DNA of 64,000 nt from Planctomycetota bacterium. GTDB taxonomy: Bacteria > Planctomycetota > Planctomycetia > Pirellulales > Pirellulaceae. The DNA is taken from the NCBI GenBank assembly GCA_963204915.1, contig CAUJHS010000002.1:1-64000 (forward strand), read 5' to 3'. The translations under genes and the position numbers were made by a program. The notes beneath the pieces were generated by a model. That model ran no database searches. It was not told the DNA's origin and was given only the letters and a program-made list of their open reading frames with translations. This document shows, one piece after another, positions 63,739 to 64,000 of this stretch; the first letter of the stretch is position 1, and the number at the start of each line of letters is the position of its first letter.

Positions 63739-64000
63739 ATGTACGAAATATTTGAACATACGGCCGATTTAGGGCTTCGGGTCGAGGCCCCCAATTTGGA
63801 AGGACTCTTCGCCGAGGCGGGTCGGGGGCTCGCTTCCATGATGGTCGCGAACCTGGATCAGGTCCAGCCTCTCCAAGTAAGGGAATTGACCCTTCCGGGC
63901 CTCGAACGCGACTACTTGCTGTTCGACTGGTTGACCGAACTCCTTTACATCTTCGACACGGAACGCCTTTTGCTCGTAGATTTCGACCTGCAAATTCACG
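63739..64000 (+). CDS. Archease (truncated by the window edge)
   Basis: The first 87 residues of a protein starting MYEIFEHTADLGLRVEAPNLEGLFAEAGRGL, continuing with LLFDWLTELLYIFDTERLLLVDFDLQI. This is archease, the partner that activates RtcB-type RNA ligase and tRNA splicing or RNA-repair enzymes. EHTADxGxR and WLTELLYLFDTE are its hallmarks; the Asp in HTADLG is a metal ligand. An rtcB gene would be expected beyond the right edge. The 210 bp between it and the divergent trxA would hold both promoters, but no clear consensus was found. Confidence 0.93.
   Translation, partial: MYEIFEHTADLGLRVEAPNLEGLFAEAGRGLASMMVANLDQVQPLQVRELTLPGLERDYLLFDWLTELLYIFDTERLLLVDFDLQIH

Overview
The window reads as a chromosomal segment of a GC-rich planctomycete, probably near the Pirellulales. 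The evidence is the gene content: a DUF1549/DUF1553 cytochrome protein beside a DUF1501 protein, a DUF1559 prepilin-like protein, several secreted PQQ-type beta-propellers, an arylsulfatase, a Tat-exported Gfo/Idh/MocA protein, and two genes (MfnE-like kinase, MfnF-like ATPase) of the tetrahydromethanopterin C1 branch that planctomycetes carry. No rRNA, tRNA or CRISPR array was recognised. About 50 protein genes can be supported.

Left edge (1-1.9 kb): three minus-strand cassette genes lie head to tail. Each is followed by a 91-97 bp imperfect palindrome with attC core sites and the same two unpaired bases. The first cassette abuts an attI-like core. On the far side, on the plus strand, only the first ~34 codons of an integrase-like gene survive, ending at a 23 bp palindrome. 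This looks like a decayed chromosomal integron.

2-14 kb: a secreted M1 metallopeptidase and a beta-propeller (minus); a tight plus-strand trio of membrane protein, small soluble protein and P-loop ATPase, followed by a TPR protein; then on the minus strand an APC permease, gamma-glutamyltransferase and a DUF1559 protein.

14-26 kb: kdsB (CMP-Kdo synthesis) and pyrG (CTP synthase, the CTP source for it) are separated by a RelE/ParE-type toxin-antitoxin pair. That pair sits between two copies of the last 49 bp of kdsB, as if the module arrived with a spare gene end. Then come an ornithine cyclodeaminase-family protein, an amidohydrolase, rhodanese, dodecin, and the DUF1549/1553 plus DUF1501 pair.

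26-46 kb, all on the plus strand: Nif3-like and DUF1016 nuclease genes, a secretin-like protein, then a LuxE-like adenylating enzyme, an aldehyde dehydrogenase and an iron-containing alcohol dehydrogenase. Farther on are a HemW-like radical SAM protein, an orphan lipoyl H-protein relative and a two-cluster ferredoxin, flanked by two Uma2 genes and accompanied by an Imm51-like protein. No glycine-cleavage genes are present, so the lipoyl protein has another job. This is the best candidate for an undescribed pathway. An ankyrin/beta-propeller fusion and an NRAMP-related transporter end the run.

46-64 kb: the translation block rpmE-prfA-prmC; a Gfo/Idh/MocA oxidoreductase; a small GGQ protein; a sulfatase; a USP-SulP-USP stress/anion-transport operon; a DUF2294 protein; the MfnE/MfnF-like pair; a cyclase-family hydrolase; an MBL-fold hydrolase; thioredoxin; and a truncated archease at the right edge.

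Intergenic regions carry several families of palindromic repeats, chiefly inverted-terminus elements with GAACAGGAG ends, CAACCCTGAAAGGGTTG units and CACTGCTGG hairpins.
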